From Aeromicrobium marinum DSM 15272 (GTDB taxonomy: Bacteria > Actinomycetota > Actinomycetes > Propionibacteriales > Nocardioidaceae), in assembly GCF_000160775.2 (NCBI RefSeq), contig NZ_CM001024.1:918113-982112 (forward strand): DNA of 64,000 nt, read 5' to 3'. Shown here piece after piece: positions 62,904-64,000 of this stretch. The position numbers and the translations under genes are program-made. A model generated the notes under the pieces. The model was not told where the DNA came from and made no database searches. It saw only the letters and a program-made list of their open reading frames with translations. How positions within the stretch are numbered: the first letter of the stretch is position 1; each line of letters starts with the position of its first letter.

Positions 62904-64000
62904 GTGTCCGAGCTCGACATCCACGTCCGGTCCGCCGCAGGAGACGACGCCAGGACGGTGGAGCCCGGCACGCGGATCTGGCAGCTGTTCGCCGACGAGC
63001 CCGACGTCGTCGCCGCCCGGGTGGACGGCGAGCTGCGGGACCTCTCGCGCGAGCTCGAGGCGGGCGACGTGGTCGAGGCGGTCGCGATCGACAGCCCCGA
63101 CGGACTCGACATCCTGCGTCACTCCACGGCCCACGTGATGGCCCAGGCCGTGCAGGAGCTGTTCCCGGAGGCCAAGCTCGGCATCGGTCCGCCGATCACC
63201 GACGGTTTCTACTACGACTTCGACGTCGCCGAGCCGTTCGTCCCCGAGGACCTGGTCAAGATCGAGTCCCGGATGAGGAAGATCATCAAGGAGGGACAGA
63301 AGTTCGACCGCCGCGAGGTCACCGACGACCAGGCCCGGGTCGAGCTGGCGGACGAGCCGTACAAGCTGGAGCTGATCGGGCTCAAGTCCACCGCCGGCGA
63401 CGTCGCCGAGGGTGCGGGCGTCGAGGTCGGCGAGGGCGGACTGACGATCTACGACAACCTTAAGCGCGACGGTTCGGTCGCCTGGGGAGACCTGTGCCGC
63501 GGGCCCCACCTGCCGACCACCAAGCGCATCCCGGCGTTCACGCTGATGCGATCGGCGGCCGCGTACTGGCGCGGCGACGAGAAGAACAAGCAGCTGCAGC
63601 GCCTGTACGGCACCGCGTGGCCGACCAAGGAGGCGCTCGAGGCGCACCTGTTCCGCATCGAGGAGGCGCAGCGCCGCGACCACCGCAGGCTCGGTACCGA
63701 GCTGGACCTGTTCAGCTTCCCCGACGAGATCGGCTCGGGGTTGCCGGTGTTCCACCCCCGGGGCGGGGTGATCAAGCGTGAGATGGAGGACTACGTCCGC
63801 CGCCGGCACATCGAGGAGGGGTTCGAGTACGTCGGCACCCCCCACATCGCCAAGGAGGGACTGTTCCACACCTCCGGCCATCTGCCGTACTACGGCGAGG
63901 GCATGTTCCCGGCGCTCGATGTCGACGGCAGCGACTACCGGCTCAAGGCCATGAACTGCCCCATGCACAACCTGATCTTCCGTTCGCGCGGCCGCTCCTA
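62904..64000 (+). CDS. thrS: Threonyl-tRNA synthetase, 3' part outside the window
   Basis: The GTG at 62904 has a GAAGGGA ribosome binding site; 365 codons are visible and the frame runs off the right edge. Residues about 1-60 form the TGS domain. The editing domain has [11 protein letters not shown] and [12 protein letters not shown], and the catalytic core begins with [15 protein letters not shown] and the zinc-ligand MNCPMHN. A TAGCAT box (62843-62848) may be the promoter. Confidence 0.97.
   Translation, partial: MSELDIHVRSAAGDDARTVEPGTRIWQLFADEPDVVAARVDGELRDLSRELEAGDVVEAVAIDSPDGLDILRHSTAHVMAQAVQELFPEAKLGIGPPITDGFYYDFDVAEPFVPEDLVKIESRMRKIIKEGQKFDRREVTDDQARVELADEPYKLELIGLKSTAGDVAEGAGVEVGEGGLTIYDNLKRDGSVAWGDLCRGPHLPTTKRIPAFTLMRSAAAYWRGDEKNKQLQRLYGTAWPTKEALEAHLFRIEEAQRRDHRRLGTELDLFSFPDEIGSGLPVFHPRGGVIKREMEDYVRRRHIEEGFEYVGTPHIAKEGLFHTSGHLPYYGEGMFPALDVDGSDYRLKAMNCPMHNLIFRSRGRS

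Overview
The window is high-GC actinobacterial chromosome. The gene content, the split coproporphyrin-type haem cluster, PdtaR, DUF3000 and the ferredoxin-type sulfite reductase fit the Propionibacteriales (Nocardioides/Aeromicrobium-like); the genus is inferred from memory of gene order, not from a database search. Most of it is dense housekeeping sequence with frequent 4-nt ATGA overlaps inside operons. Many start codons sit 6-7 nt downstream of a TAnnnT box, the signature of leaderless mRNAs.

Region by region. 1-4.1 kb (minus strand): a YhgE/Pip protein cut by the left edge and, overlapping it, an MMPL transporter whose C-terminus is an ABC-ATPase-like domain. 4.2-9.4 kb: an HhH-GPD repair protein, two small proteins, and a miaA-dapF-hflX operon with ATGA overlaps. 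9.4-12 kb: a MarR regulator divergent from a second MMPL exporter, with a palindrome in the 22-bp gap. 12-21.1 kb: a DUF4190/septum-formation protein, a VIT1-type metal transporter, gltBD and pyk, then tRNA-Leu. 21.2-27.6 kb: the ANTAR regulator PdtaR and a branched-chain amino-acid ABC system, with the binding protein on the plus strand and livFGMH on the minus strand. LivH carries a secreted-type N-terminal domain. 27.6-35 kb: DUF554, a GNAT protein, polA flanked on both sides by arrays of alternating R/R' repeats, and a SecDF fusion.

35-49 kb: an aldo/keto reductase, a class C-type serine hydrolase, RNase D with DUF3000, the hemE-hemG-hemQ haem operon, msrB, a RibD-type reductase divergent from ppk2, and a sulfite reductase operon (sulfite reductase, a CxxC miniprotein, a CbiX chelatase) preceded by a probable cysteine leader peptide. 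48.8-52.5 kb: membrane proteins, including a degenerate aquaporin-like protein, and a secreted lipase. 52.5-55.6 kb: a tRNA cluster (Val, Cys, Gly), aminodeoxychorismate lyase, tRNA-Val(CAC), and a roughly 1.7-kb segment of poorer-fitting sequence bounded by a 14-bp direct repeat that starts in the tRNA 3' end. 55.6-64 kb: an SMR efflux protein, lipoproteins, a TetR-controlled flavin monooxygenase/ADC-fold operon divergent from a ChoD-like GMC oxidoreductase, a GNAT protein, and the start of thrS.

The strongest leads are the MMPL-ABC fusion next to YhgE, the sulfite-reductase leader and attenuator, the polA-flanking repeats, the tRNA-Val-bounded island, the LivH secreted domain, and the TetR palindrome that covers both divergent -35 boxes.
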